Of a stretch of DNA of 64,000 bases, positions 22,895 through 33,906 are shown piece after piece; positions within the stretch are counted from its first letter, which is position 1, and every line of letters starts with the position of its first letter. This stretch comes from Hysterangium stoloniferum. Its lineage: Eukaryota > Basidiomycota > Agaricomycetes > Hysterangiales > Hysterangiaceae. A model generated the notes under the pieces. The model searched no databases, was not told the origin of the DNA, and saw only the letters and a program-made list of their open reading frames with translations. A program made the position numbers and the translations under genes. Location of the stretch: positions 186,001 through 250,000 of the forward strand of contig WHVD01000113.1 in assembly GCA_015178975.1 (NCBI GenBank), written 5' to 3'.

Positions 22895-23235
22895 TTTTTA
22901 GGACCAGAAAACCCACCAGCCTCTGGACCCCATCCTACATGGACCTGACTCACTATACCAAGTTACAGCTAAACTGGAAAGCCTGCCAGGGCCTGGATGT
23001 CAAGCCCATCTACATCTTACCCTCTGTGTCTCATGCATCACTCATTTGACTCTGCTGGGACCTGTGCACATCAAAGCCTGTCTATGTCCAACCCTGTTCC
23101 ATGCACCAGTCACTGGGCTCCACCCAGATAACCCAACAGCTCTCTAACTGAGCCCCATTCCCATTATGGTCTAATGACCTGTCATGTTTCAGACTCCACC
23201 TCCATTCCATTCCACCCCTAACACCTAATTTGGTG
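22895..23235 (-). repeat. LTR fragment (family B), reverse orientation
   Basis: The reverse complement of this block matches 62440-62774 and the distal half of the LTR at 31677-32490 (GACAGGTCATTTGAC, ACTGGTGCATGAGAC-type phrases). CpGs are almost all converted to TpG/CpA, marking it as an old copy. Confidence 0.65.
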
Positions 23236-24000
23236 TTTACTTATCTTCTTTCATGATTACTTGTTTGAATCTCAATATTACCAGATTTGGTATTGCATAC
23301 ATTCTACAGTCTATATAAACGTGAAGGGTATGCATATATCATGATTGGACTGTGGAATAATATACATATTATAGTACTTTATTATCTAGTTTTTATTTCT
23401 TTTCTTTAACTCTCTATATCTTTCGAGCATACCCATATTTCTTAGTTTGAAGTCTTATGTATATCTATGGGCACTCTCGGCACCAAATGACAAACACCTT
23501 TTTACCCAGCAGACACCACCTCGTAACGACCCCGACGTCGAATAGTGAGAGGTGTCAAGGGTAACATCTCAGCTACCTATAAAGGTAGTGTTTTCTTGCA
23601 TACTAATAGTCTTTGGACTCGAACCGCGAAGGTCGAGTCCCACTCCCAAGTCTTTGCGCTCATCGACACTATAGTCGACTCGTGCTGCTATATCTCTACC
23701 CTAGATATTCAGTCTTTCGCTGACTATCCCTCTTACTTCTAGCTACAAGTTGTACCGTAAAGGTCAACTCTTCTTTTCTCCTGTCCTCGTCATCACGAGC
23801 AACTGTACAGTTGCTCTTGTGACGTGTAGTGTGTCTCTCTACTAGTACTATCAGTCTAGTCATCTACTGTATTGCACTGGACAGTCAATACTTAATAATA
23901 GTAGTTGAATAAATACTATTCTTTGTATATTGAGCAGTCAGAATCTATCGACTCTTCACACTAATGTTGTATATACAATCTGGTCAGAAAATAAATTACA
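23236..24000. other. No gene; probable LTR-like DNA
   Basis: 23230-23400 resembles the TTTGGTGTTTAC...TCTATATAA segment of family B LTRs. 23470-23990 retains CpGs and contains GACTCGAACC-type text and a TATA-like run, with phrases resembling 29040-29330. No ORF of note. Confidence 0.4.
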
Positions 24001-24640
24001 GTGCTTTGCATTATTGTTAGGGTACATACATGGTGGGTTTCTGGAGAAACCTGCAGGAAATCCAGTAGGACTTTGCTTCAGCTTATAGGCTGTGCCCTCA
24101 CGAGATCATGTTGTCCAATTTCAGACAGGCAGATGGGAAACCCAGGGAGTCTGGGTGGGGTTTGTGGGTCGAGAGGTTGGAGGTTGGAGGTTGTGGGTCG
24201 AGGGGTTGGGGAGTTGAGATAAATAAGAGAGATAGATCTGTCGGAGCCCATGGGCTCTGACTAGCGAGAGCAGTGTAATTCAAGGAGGAGTTTAGAGCGG
24301 AAAATGTATTAGATTACTGGGGGGAATCTAAGCTGATTTTCTGACTGGATTGTATGTACAACATCTGCCAGACTATATAGACTGTGGAATGAATAACATA
24401 CCAAATCCAGTAATAATGAAATGAAACTAGCAAAACATAAAATGGGAATAGTAAACACCAAATTTGGTGTTAGGAATGGGACAGAATGGAGCAGAGTCCG
24501 AATTGTGACAAATCATAAACCATCACAGGAAATGGAGCAGGAGCAGAGTCTGAATTGTGACAAATCATAAACCATAATGGGAAATGGAGCAGGAGCAGAG
24601 TCTGAATTGTGACAGGTCATTTGACTAAAATGGGAATGGG

Positions 24641-25460
24641 TGTTACGACCGGGCAAATCCCGCCGGACTCCGGGCACTAACTCGTACGCCCCCACGCGCT
24701 ACAAGCACCAATCATCTGTTTATAGGATTTCCCGCCCGGACTCCGTTACGTCAAGACTCGTTACGTTCGACCTCATTAAGACACATATCAGTCACCGGAC
24801 TTCCCCCGGACCCCGTCTCTGTCTATGTCCGTCTTCGTCCCACGCATCAGTCACCGGACCCGCTTAGAATCCCGTCACCGCTCTAATCGAGCCCCGTTCC
24901 CGTTTTAGTCAAATGACCTGTCACGATTTAGGACTCCGCTCCCGCTCCGTTTCCCGTTATGGGTTATGCTTTGTCACGATTCGGATTCCGCTCCGTTCCG
25001 TCCCGTTCCTAACACCAATTTGGTGTTTACTATTCCCGTTCTATGTTTTGCTCGTTTCGTCTCATTATTACTGGATTCGGTATGTCATGCATTCCACGGT
25101 CTATATAAACTGGCAGATGTTGTACATACAATCCAGTCAGAAAATTAGCTTAGATTCCCCCCAGTAATCTAATACATTTTCCTCTCTAAAAACCCTACTC
25201 TTATCAGACCGCTCGCACTAGTCGGAGCCCACGGGCTCCGGCGCATCTATCTCTCTCGACTATCTCGATTCACGACTCTCGACTCACGACCTACGACTCA
25301 TGACCCACGAACCCCCGCCCGGACTCCCCGGGATTCCCGTCCGCCTGTCTGAAATTGGACAATACGATCTAGCGAGGGCGCAGCCTATAAGCTGAAGCCA
25401 AGTCCTACCGGATATCCCGCGGGTTTCTCCGGAAACCCGGCCTGAGTGTGTATCCTAACA
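24641..25460 (-). mobile_element. Young solo LTR (family B), 820 bp, TSD ATGGG
   Basis: It starts TGTTACGACC and ends GTATCCTAACA and is flanked by ATGGG at 24636-24640 and 25461-25465. It is in reverse orientation inside an older copy of the same family. It is rich in intact CpGs (for example CGCCGGACTCCGGGCAC), unlike its host copy. The conserved LTR block lies at about 25375-25408. Confidence 0.9.
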
Positions 25461-25670
25461 ATGGGGCTCAGTTAGAGGGATGACAGGTTTTCTGAGTGGG
25501 GTCCAGTGATTGATGCGTGGGACAAGGTCAGACATAGACAGGGATGGAGTCTAGTGGGAATTTTGGTGACTGATACATGACATAACAAAGTCGAGTGTGG
25601 ATACGTCTGACATACAGAGTCTGGCGGGAATTCCGGTAAACTGACAATCAGTGCATATAGGGCGCTGTAA

Positions 25671-26912
25671 TGTATTCAGGGGTTTCTCTTAGATAGCTCA
25701 ATATATGCTATAGTGTCACAGAGCTTCAACAATAAAACAAGCAAAGGTCCAGTAATTTAAATACTGATAGATTAATGAGTTGCACTATTAAGCTTAAACA
25801 ACTCAAATCAATGCTTATTTTGATTATTGAAAGGTTCAATAGAACAATATATGACTCTTTTAGCAAAAAAAAGAACTATTCCTTGAGAATAGAGGCTAGA
25901 AGCTGAATATATGCACAGTAACTTAGCAGAGACTTGATATAAAGCTTCAGACTCTTGGATGCGTATTTGTAACTATTAATAGCTATTTAACATGGTGTTA
26001 AATAATTTATTAATAGAGAAAATAATTTGGTTTGGATTAATTGAGTGCTTGTACTTGATTAATTCAATAAACTTAGGGCTGGGCCTTGAATAATCTAGTA
26101 TTGGCAGGGATTTCAGTAAGAATACTTATTAGGTTTACTATGTATTTAGTAAGCCTAAGGGTAGCTGTGAGGCTGGGGGGAAACTTAGATGATTAGCTAA
26201 GTTCAAAAGTGCTGACAAAGATTCAAGATTCTGCAAGTGTAGGTGCTTGCAGTTAGTGTATCAGACTAAGGCTATTATTGTCCTTAGGATGATTACATAA
26301 GCTTCTGAGCTGTGCAGTAAATATGTGTGTTATAGATGATTTTATTGGAAACTTGGCCCTCCTTATATACATTTTGATAACTAAATATTTAATTATTTAA
26401 TTATTTTATGAGGTCATTAGTTAGGTCATAATGACCTCATATTCTACTTATTTTTTACCCTTTATTTATCATGTGATTCCCCTCTCTGAGACAAGGGTTC
26501 CAACCTTTGGCTTGAACATGAAGGTTCAAGGCCATGGTCCCAGGATGGAAGCAAATGCTGAGTCGGTGGAATCTCGAGTAGTCACATCTGTGACTTGTGT
26601 GATATCCTGACACTGGAGGCTTATCTAATAAGTCACATGACTGTGAAAATGCACAAACAAGGCTGCAGCAAGGTGCTGAAAAGCAATAACTAAGTAAATA
26701 AAATATAAATAATTAGTTAAGAATTATAATAAAATAAATAAGATATAATAGCATTATATGAGCTTATATATGCTATTATTATGTGAAGTTAAAAGGAATT
26801 AGGCCTTATATTTCACAATAAAAATATAATAAAAATACAATAAATTCAAGAAAATATTAAATAATTCACAGAAAATTAAGAGAAAATTATGAGATGAGGC
26901 TGATACCTCATA
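25671..26912. mobile_element. ~1.24 kb AT-rich insert of unknown type
   Basis: It interrupts the host LTR between AGGGCGCTG-like and GTGTGGATG-like text. Possible flanks are ATAGG near 25661-25667 and near 26908-26913, but the exact ends are uncertain. It is AT-rich, CpG-poor, with no ORF above 60 codons. It contains GAATTCC-poor, TTAATTAA-like AT blocks and an early TGTAATG. It could be an LTR of another family or a non-coding transposon. Confidence 0.45.
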
Positions 26913-27119
26913 GGTGTGGATGTTTATAAGTTAGTGCCTGCAGTCTGGCAGAATTTCTGGTCGTAACAATTATGTAAGGTGCACACTAGATTTGTGGGGA
27001 AATATTGCTGACAATTGCAAACCTTGTAGCTCTTTCAATAATTGACTCACAATTTTCAGCAATATTTCCCCACAAATCTAGCACGTGCCTTACATAATGC
27101 AAAGTGCGGTAAGTTTTCA

Positions 27120-27525
27120 GACTAAGTCCTCCCCCAGTTACTTAGCATATACCCACTCCAACCCCATCTCACAACACTATCAACCTTATCAGAGCCCATG
27201 GGCTTTCTGACTGGTCCCCACTCCATCCCCATCTCATAACACTATCAACCTCATCAGAGCCTGTGGGCTTTCTGACTGGTCCCTGCTCCATCCCCATCTC
27301 TCATATCACAATACTTGCTATCGACCTCATCAGAGCCCATGGGCTTCCCAACTGATCTCTTGACCTATCAACTACACTGGGACTCCCTGGGTTTCCTGTC
27401 CACCTGTTTTAAATTGGATGCTATGATCTCATGAGGGCATAACCTATAAGCTGAAGCCAAGTCCTACTGGATTATCTGTGGGGTTCTCCAGAAACCCTTC
27501 ACTAAGCTCTGCACACATCTTAACA
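27120..27525 (-). repeat. LTR fragment (family B) with internal triplication
   Basis: The reverse-oriented 5' part of a family B LTR ends at CATCTTAACA (27525). A ~58 bp unit containing TCAGAGCCCATGGGCTT is repeated three times (about 27160-27350). In the other copies it occurs once. The conserved LTR block is at 27438-27468. CpG-depleted. Confidence 0.7.
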
Positions 27526-29335
27526 ATGAAGTACAGCCTTCATAGCATAAATCTCGACATGGTCATAAGCTTCCTGTGAGACATGCTTTTGATGAGGCCA
27601 ATGAAAATGGCAAAGAAGGCAGACAGTGTGCCTTGAATGATAAAGGAGGTGAGGATCAAGATGAGAGGGGCTATTTGGTCAGCATGGTGTCATCTGCTTG
27701 GACAATACATCCTTCCAAACACAAAATGGTTGCCAGGGAAGTGGGAATGATGACTCTCTAAGCCATTCAGTTCTTAAGCTTTTACACATGTCCAGTCTGA
27801 CCAATCTCATGTTAAAATGAAGCTGCCAGCCTGGGGAATCAAGAGTGATGGTCTCTTCTATGTGGTATGAGATGCTAACATACATAGAATGGTGTAGAAC
27901 GTGTAAACTGATGATATGACTCAGCTTCCAGATGAGGATTCTAGATGTCATCTGGAACTAACTATATACTAGAATACATGGTCTGTGCAGGAGTCTGTGC
28001 ACAAATGTGCACAAACCTAAACTATTTGGATAAGACTAAATATACTATCATGGGGATCACCCATGAATCAGCATATATTCAATCAATAAAAGGTATGAGC
28101 TCATTATTATTGATGATTATTCATATTATAACATCTCATGCTGCCAGGAAAGCCAAATATGTGTGGACATCCATCCTCAATGCCCTGGAGACAAGCATTG
28201 AAGCTTGGTGCTAAAATGCAAGTGCATGAGCTCATTGGCAATTGATAATCCATGTTTATCTGTGCAATCACCATCCAATGTGGAAGTTAGTTCATCTGTG
28301 AACTCGATTTGATTTGCTAAACCAAAGCAAAGCATGTCAGCAGGCTCAGTTGCACCCACTGGGCCCAAGCAAAGTACATCAGAAACATTGCACTGGAAGT
28401 GTTTTGTGAGTTTGAATGTGTCTGAGCAAGGTAGAGAGCCATCATTTTCTGGCAGACCATCTAGGACACTAAATTTGTTGCTCCATTGTGATATGTCTTT
28501 AACCAATGGTGCCTTTAAAAATCCTTCTTTCCTTCCCAAACCCCTTACCCTTCTTTTCCATTTCCTTTTTAAGTTCCTCTTTCATATATGCCTTGATGGA
28601 ATCATAGTGTGAAGGATAGGCTGTGAACAGCACAATAATCCATCGGGAATTGAGTATTGCTTTGATTCTTTTTTTTTTTCTATATTTTATATTATTTTTC
28701 CTTCACTTTAAATACAAGATATATCTTGTATTTAGTAGTGCAATGGTCCACATACATATGTATGCTTGTGGGTGCATGAGTGCCTACAAGCCCACAACAG
28801 TGACACTTGTAACTGTGATAGTCACAATAGACAAGACACCTTTAACCCTGACAACTACCACCTGCACAATGCAAGTATTGGTTTGGGGTTCTGGCTCAAT
28901 AACATCAGCATCACCACACTGATAGTTTAACTGTGAGCAAAGCTTCACACTGAAACAGTTGATGCTTGCTTGCTACTACTCAATTTGTCTTTAAGGATAA
29001 GACTTAATGAAATAGAACACATCTCTAGAAGCTATTCCATTTCTTTCTCATATTAGCAATGTCACTCCTACTCTCTCTATCATTCTATAAGTAATCCCTA
29101 ATTGTACCTCTAAATTGATCCATATCCCAACTACTGTCAGTCCGATTGCACCTTGAGGTCGATCTCCATTCTTAAGTATTTCATCTCATTGATTGAACCT
29201 TGAAGGTCACTCCTACTTCTATTATTAGAGTAGTAGACTATTATATCACTTAATTACTACTATTCTAATAAGTCAATATTGCTTGCACATTGAGTGGTAA
29301 TTTACTCAACTCTTCACACATAGTCTATGCTGTTA
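27526..29335. other. No recognisable gene
   Basis: CpG-poor DNA with a few frames of 90-120 codons (for example 28177-28539 minus), none matching a family. 28660-28760 has T-rich tracts. 29040-29330 resembles the LTR-like text at 23560-23960 and precedes the Gag remnant. Confidence 0.4.
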
Positions 29336-29339
29336 ATGT

Positions 29340-30749
29340 CCATATTGGACCTACACTGATTGGCCTTGTGCCCTCATTTCCTACACTGGAAATAAATAAT
29401 GGGTTTAACAGACTTCTAACCTGAGTCAACCTCCATGGGTCCAACCTCAGATTGTTTGACATTCTGGGCTGCTTTACTGGAAGGATATGGATGGTTGTTC
29501 TGCTGAGGTGGGGCTGGTTTTTGAGGCTTGGAGAACAGGCCACCATGTCTCTGGCTAGCTTCTCTTTGCATCCATTGGCTATCCAACTTTGTGGCCCAGT
29601 CAAACCAGCCCTTCAACTAGTAGGCATTTCTAGGAGAGTATATATCCTGTCTACCAAGGCAGAATTGAGGCCCTGCTCAAAATTTTCAATGAGAGCAGCA
29701 TCATTGTATAAAGGATCCTCCTTTAATTGCCCAAACCTGGCAATATAATCCTCAGCACTCTGTGAACCCTGTTTGAGTTGGTTCAACTTATGTCTGGCTG
29801 TGCTTGCAGGGTAAGAATCTCTAAATGTCTCCTGTAACTCTTTTAGGAAAATTTCCCAAGTAGAGTCAATAGTCCATTTAGTGGAATACTTTGAGTTTGG
29901 CCCAAGGTTTAGCAGTTCCTCCTTTGAAGTAAGATAGGGCAAAGAGGATCTTATCAGAGTCATTATGCATTCTCTTTCCATGAATGTAGAGGGAGAGTTG
30001 AGTGACAGAAGTGTCTGTCCTCTGCTGTGAACCATCAAAGGAGTCTGGAGTGGCTACTTTGAAATTTTTGGCTGTTGAGTATGTGTTAAGTACCATGTTG
30101 GAACCTATTCCAGAACTATTGGAAAGTCACTGGGAAGTTGGAAACTATCAGATAGGGTCAGGACATCAGCTTCAACTTACATGTGCTGCACCTCTATGCA
30201 AACACTTGGAAGTCCTTAATTTCAGAGATGAACACTTATGCTGGAAGATATGGATATTCAGAGTTCTGAAGAGTTCCGAATATTGATATCGGATCTAAAG
30301 TAAAGTACAATTCATGGAAACTAATATAGATTGTCTCATTATTGCACTACAAATTTAGGATCATAGTAAGATGAAATTGGAAGTATTCCAAAATGGGAAT
30401 ACAATAAGATGGACTAGGGAAAATATTCCAAAATGGGAATACAATAAATAAATGAGTGAATACTTGTCAGTCGACAAATTACTAAATGTGGAACAAAGGT
30501 GAGATCCAGAAATATGGGAACTATGAATATTCTGTAGTTGGAAGTCAGGGTTGGATATTGAGGTGGAGGTCAGATGTTTCAGATGATATTGGATATTAAG
30601 TATCCAGGAATGGGTTGTAACAGTATGTGATGCTGAGAGACTCTCCAGAAGCTGCTGCATCTGAATAATCTTCTGCTTCAGGTCTTCAATGGAAGGAGTA
30701 GGGGTATGGTGGTGATAGGAGTGGATAGGGTAGGAGTATGGTTATCCAT
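29340..30749 (-). pseudogene. Gypsy Gag remnant interrupted by a solo LTR
   Basis: The ATG is near 30747-30749. Reading right to left with frame changes: an N-terminal coiled segment (IQMQQLLESLSASHT near 30610-30670), then after the inserted LTR the Gag core with PDSFDGSQ, QLSLYIHGKRM, ILFALSYFKGGTA and PWAKLK (29878-30080), TARHKLNQLKQGSQSAEDY and FEQGLNSALVDRIY (29613-29850) and a Pro/Gln-rich tail (29416-29600). At least three frameshifts. This Gag type is common in mushroom chromoviruses. No protease or RT follows. Confidence 0.8.
30084..30622 (+). mobile_element. Solo LTR (family C), 539 bp, TSD GTATG
   Basis: It starts TGTTAAGTACC and ends GGTTGTAACA; GTATG flanks it at 30079-30083 and 30623-30627. 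It splits the Gag frame between SASHT and TYSTAKN. A closely related LTR is at 57232-57783. The conserved LTR block lies at about 30163-30192. Confidence 0.9.
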
Positions 30750-31152
30750 GGTATCTATAAAAAAAGGGGTGGGATCCAATAGGGTAGGATGCATACTATA
30801 TTTCCTCAGGAGTGTGTGGAGAAGAAAACTAGCTACAAAAGTGTCCTTGATCTAATTATTGTAACTATTGTAAACAAAAAAAGTAGCTAACTACCAACAC
30901 CCAGTTGTCAGCACTCTGGCCTATTCCTGGAATCACAGGGATGACTACCTGGATATTTTCTGGAGAACTAAGAGCTGCCTTGTACAAGGATCAGCCCCAA
31001 CAGTTGGTGTTCCTATCTACTAAGGTCACACACACTATAAGGGAGATTTATTGACAGTACAGAGAGCCTGGGAGGTGGAGGAAAGGGAATTGGATGTGAG
31101 GAGTTATTGAGAGAGTGAGAGATGGTAGAGTTGTTAAGAGAGTTTCAATCTT
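30750..31152. other. Gag leader and spacer, no gene
   Basis: 5' leader region of the minus-strand Gag remnant, with no ORF. Phrases such as CTACTAAGGTCACACACAC suggest retroelement leader sequence. Confidence 0.4.
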
Positions 31153-31592
31153 TGTTAGGGCAACACTAACAAGGCTACCAAAGCACAAAGAGGGAACAAG
31201 AGATAAAAGAAGGATAGGGAGTAAAGGAAGAGAGGTTCTGATGACTTTAAAAATATCACACCTGTGTTTAGTGGAAATCCTAAGAAATTGAAACTGGGGT
31301 CTAGTTATATACATCCTGAAGTATTTATAGTAAAGATAAAACCCAATAAAAAGTTAAAAAAAACTAAACTTAAGGAGAAAACTAAATAAGGTTTAAACAT
31401 ACTATTTTTACATGTGTGTATTGTGACCATGTGACAAAATGGACTAAACTAAACTAAAATAAACACAAATTTAAACAGAGATAAAAAACAAGAAAAATAT
31501 TCAGAGCTCTGACAGTACTGATAGCAGGATGCTGGAGAGTGGGGAAGGTAAAACAAGGCTGCAGGGAGCTAAATGACTGGATCCTATGTATG
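31153..31592 (-). repeat. Probable LTR of the chromovirus/Gag element
   Basis: The plus strand runs from TGTTAGGGCAACAC to ATGTATGTAACA. Part of it (CCTTGTTAGTGTTGCCC and TAGGATTYCACTAAA on the reverse strand) matches the LTR at 58951-59373, which follows a purine tract. It sits upstream of the minus-strand Gag remnant, where a 5' LTR is expected. GTATCCCCCCATT follows, a possible complement of a purine tract. Confidence 0.6.
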
Positions 31593-31676
31593 TAACAGTA
31601 TCCCCCCATTAGGTGGAGACCCTTTGAAATATTTCTAGAAAATGATGTCATGGGCACCTCATGCAGCTAACTTGGG

Positions 31677-32490
31677 TGTTAGGATACGTACAGGGCGGGT
31701 CTCCAGAGAAACCTGTGGGATATCCGGTAGGACTTGGCTTCACCTTATAGGCTGCGCCCTCGCTAGATCGTGTTGTCCAATTTCAGACAGGCGGACGGGA
31801 ATCCTGGGGAGTCTGGGCAGGGGTCATGGGTTGTGGGTTGTAGTTCGGAGGTCTTGGGTTGAGAGTCGAGATAGGTGAAAGAGATAGATGCGCCAGAGCC
31901 CATGGGCTCCGACTAGTGTGAGCGGTGTGATTTAAGTAAGGGTTTAGAGCAGAAAATGTATTAGATTACTGGGAGGAATGTAAGCTAATTTTCTGACTGG
32001 ATTGTATGTACAACATCTGCCAGTTTAAATAGACCATGGAGTGAATGTCATACCAAATCCAGTAATAATGAAATGAAATGAGCAAAACATAAAACGGGAA
32101 TAGTAAACACCAAGTTTGGTGTTAGGAACGGGATGGAATGGAGTGGAGTCCGAATTGTGACAAATCATACCCCATAATGGGAAACGGAGCGGGAGCGGAG
32201 TCATAATAGTGACAGGTCATTTGACTAAAACGGGAATGGGGCTCAGTTAGAGTGATGACGGGATTCTGAGCAGAATCCGGTGACTGATGCATGGGATGAA
32301 GATGGACATAGACAGAGACGGAGTCTGGGGGAAGTCCGGTGACTGATATGTGTCATAATGAGGTCAAATGTAACAAGTCTGATGTACAAAGTCCAGGTGG
32401 GAAATCCTATAAACTGACATTTGGTGCATCTAGGGCTCGGGTGTGTACAAGTTAGTGCCCAGAGTCTGGCGGGATTGTCCAGTCATAACA
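31677..32490 (+). repeat. Full-length LTR (family B), 814 bp
   Basis: It starts TGTTAGGATACG and ends CAGTCATAACA. It is the uninterrupted reference copy for family B, aligning to 24015-26968 (minus inserts) and to the reverse complement of 24641-25460. No matching TSD is seen (TTGGG versus GTACC), and the right flank GTACCCTCCCTTT reads as a purine tract on the minus strand, so it may be the 3' LTR of a minus-strand element whose body lay to the right. The conserved LTR block is at about 31728-31762. Confidence 0.8.
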
Positions 32491-32590
32491 GTACCCTCCC
32501 TTTATGCTGAAGTCCCAAAGAGGCTCTAGACCTAGATAAGGTTCTTGTCGGCTACATGCATGTGTCAAAAGTCATGTCAGTTACACGTAT

Positions 32591-33690
32591 GTGTCAAAGA
32601 GTCATGTGATCTGGAAGGTAAGGTTCAAACATGACGAGCCTATATATAAATTTGAAAAAATAGAAATTTCTTCTTCTTTATTACCCCCATCTTCGAAAAA
32701 ATGGGACGAAAACCAATGCCAAGACGGCAATGCCAACTGCCAGGCCCTCCACGGGCACTCCCGATCGGGCACCTTGGAGTGTGGCACAACCTTTGGTGTG
32801 GCGAGAAGAGCAGCGCTGACTTCATGAAGAAGCAGAGAGGGAGGCCAGGGAGGCCAAAGAGGCTTTGGACAAGGAGTACCAGGTGGCATTGGCCACAGAG
32901 GAAGAGGCTGTGAGGCAGAAGGAACGGGAAGAGGAGGAGGCTGCACAGGTGGCCACAGAGAAAGCCCAGGTAGCGGCAGAGAAGGCCAGGGTGGCTTCTG
33001 AGAGGGCCGCAGTTGTTGCGGGAAAGGTAAGTCCCAGTTTTTTAACTTGTGGTTTTTTTTTTTTTCCTTTTGACTGACTTAGTATTTTCAGCCCAAGGCG
33101 ACAGAGGTGGAGTCTGAGTCCCAGGGGGAGCCAGAAAGCCCCCAAAAGGTAAGCTTCTGGTCTGTGGGATATCTGTGGAACTAACTGCAACAACAGAAGG
33201 CAAAAAAGGTGGCACCAGTCTGCTTGCCCACATGGAACAACCTGCAGTGTTCCGGTTGTAATGACTGGAACACTGAGTGCAACAGAAAGTCCGGCTGGGG
33301 TCCGGGCTGCTGTCAATGCGCACATCTCAAAGCGAGGTGCTCGCTTGTTCATGAGCAGGCCACGGGGTCCAGGGTGCGAGACATCAGCAGGTCGGACAGG
33401 TTTTCCCGGTTGGATGAAGTCCTGGGATGGATCGCCGAGGGCATCGAGGCCTAAAATGAGTTCATCCGGAAGAGCAACAAGGTCCAGATTGTGGTGGCGA
33501 AGGAACTGTGCGGACTCCGCGAGGAATTTTGGAAATTCCTGGTGGAGTATGGCAGCTATGTATATGAGGAGCCACAAGCCAGGAGTTCCGAGGATGCCAG
33601 ATCGGATGAGGATGGGGTTGCCGTGGAGGTCGTGGAGCTCCCCGAGGAATGGCTGAGGAGGCAGGTAAAAAACACAGCCCTATCAATGTA
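32591..33690 (+). pseudogene. Coiled-coil and Cys-cluster protein remnant
   Basis: A plus-strand series of frames begins MGRKPMPRRQ at 32701, then a long Glu/Ala/Lys coiled coil (EEEEAAQVATEKAQVAAEKA, about 32865-33028), an intron-like gap (GTAAGT 33027 to TTTTCAG near 33090), a short acidic piece, another GTAAGC intron, and a Cys cluster of the form C-x2-C-x5-C-x9-C-x2-C-x5-C (about 33247-33345). A 70-residue acidic C-terminus ends near 33690. A TAA at about 33453 breaks the frame. Similar coiled-coil/Cys proteins are repeatedly found beside retroelements in mushroom genomes as I recall. Function unknown. A second coiled-coil stretch of this kind is at 58080-58330. Confidence 0.45.
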
Positions 33691-33906
33691 GATGAATAGA
33701 ATAAAATAAACTTGATAATAATTTTTTTGAATCTTAAATGTAAAGCGTGAAAAAACATAAGAGATCAAAGTCAAAGTCAAAGTCCACAAAAAATCCACTT
33801 AAAGACTTGAAAGACATGTCAGAACCTCTAAATGCAAAGAGAGACATAGGGTGACAGGGAATAATGAAAATGAGTCCAAACGTAACACGGGGTCCATGGA
33901 GTGCAG

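Larger units (their letters stand above)
24015..26968 (+). mobile_element. Composite LTR (family B), TSD ATTAT, itself split by two inserts
   Basis: It starts TGTTAGGGTAC, ends GGTCGTAACA, and is flanked by ATTAT at 24010-24014 and 26969-26973. Removing the inserts at 24641-25460 and about 25671-26912 leaves a sequence collinear with the 31677-32490 LTR. CpG sites are mostly decayed. It carries the conserved LTR block at about 24069-24100. Confidence 0.85.
24001..27110. repeat. Foldback inverted repeat (left arm split by LTR)
   Basis: The right arm (about 27049-27110) is the reverse complement of 24001-24014 joined to 26974-27025: both read TTTGCATTATGTAAGG and then CTAGATTTGTGGGGAAATAT and GCTGA. 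The arms are about 60 bp at about 90% identity around a ~25-bp loop. The LTR at 24015-26968 was inserted into the left arm at ATTAT. Before insertion this was a compact foldback or MITE-like hairpin of roughly 150 bp. Confidence 0.8.

Noticed and set aside
23620-23650. Possible tRNA-like segment (GACTCGAACC...)
   Set aside because: No foldable cloverleaf or paired acceptor stem can be drawn around it.
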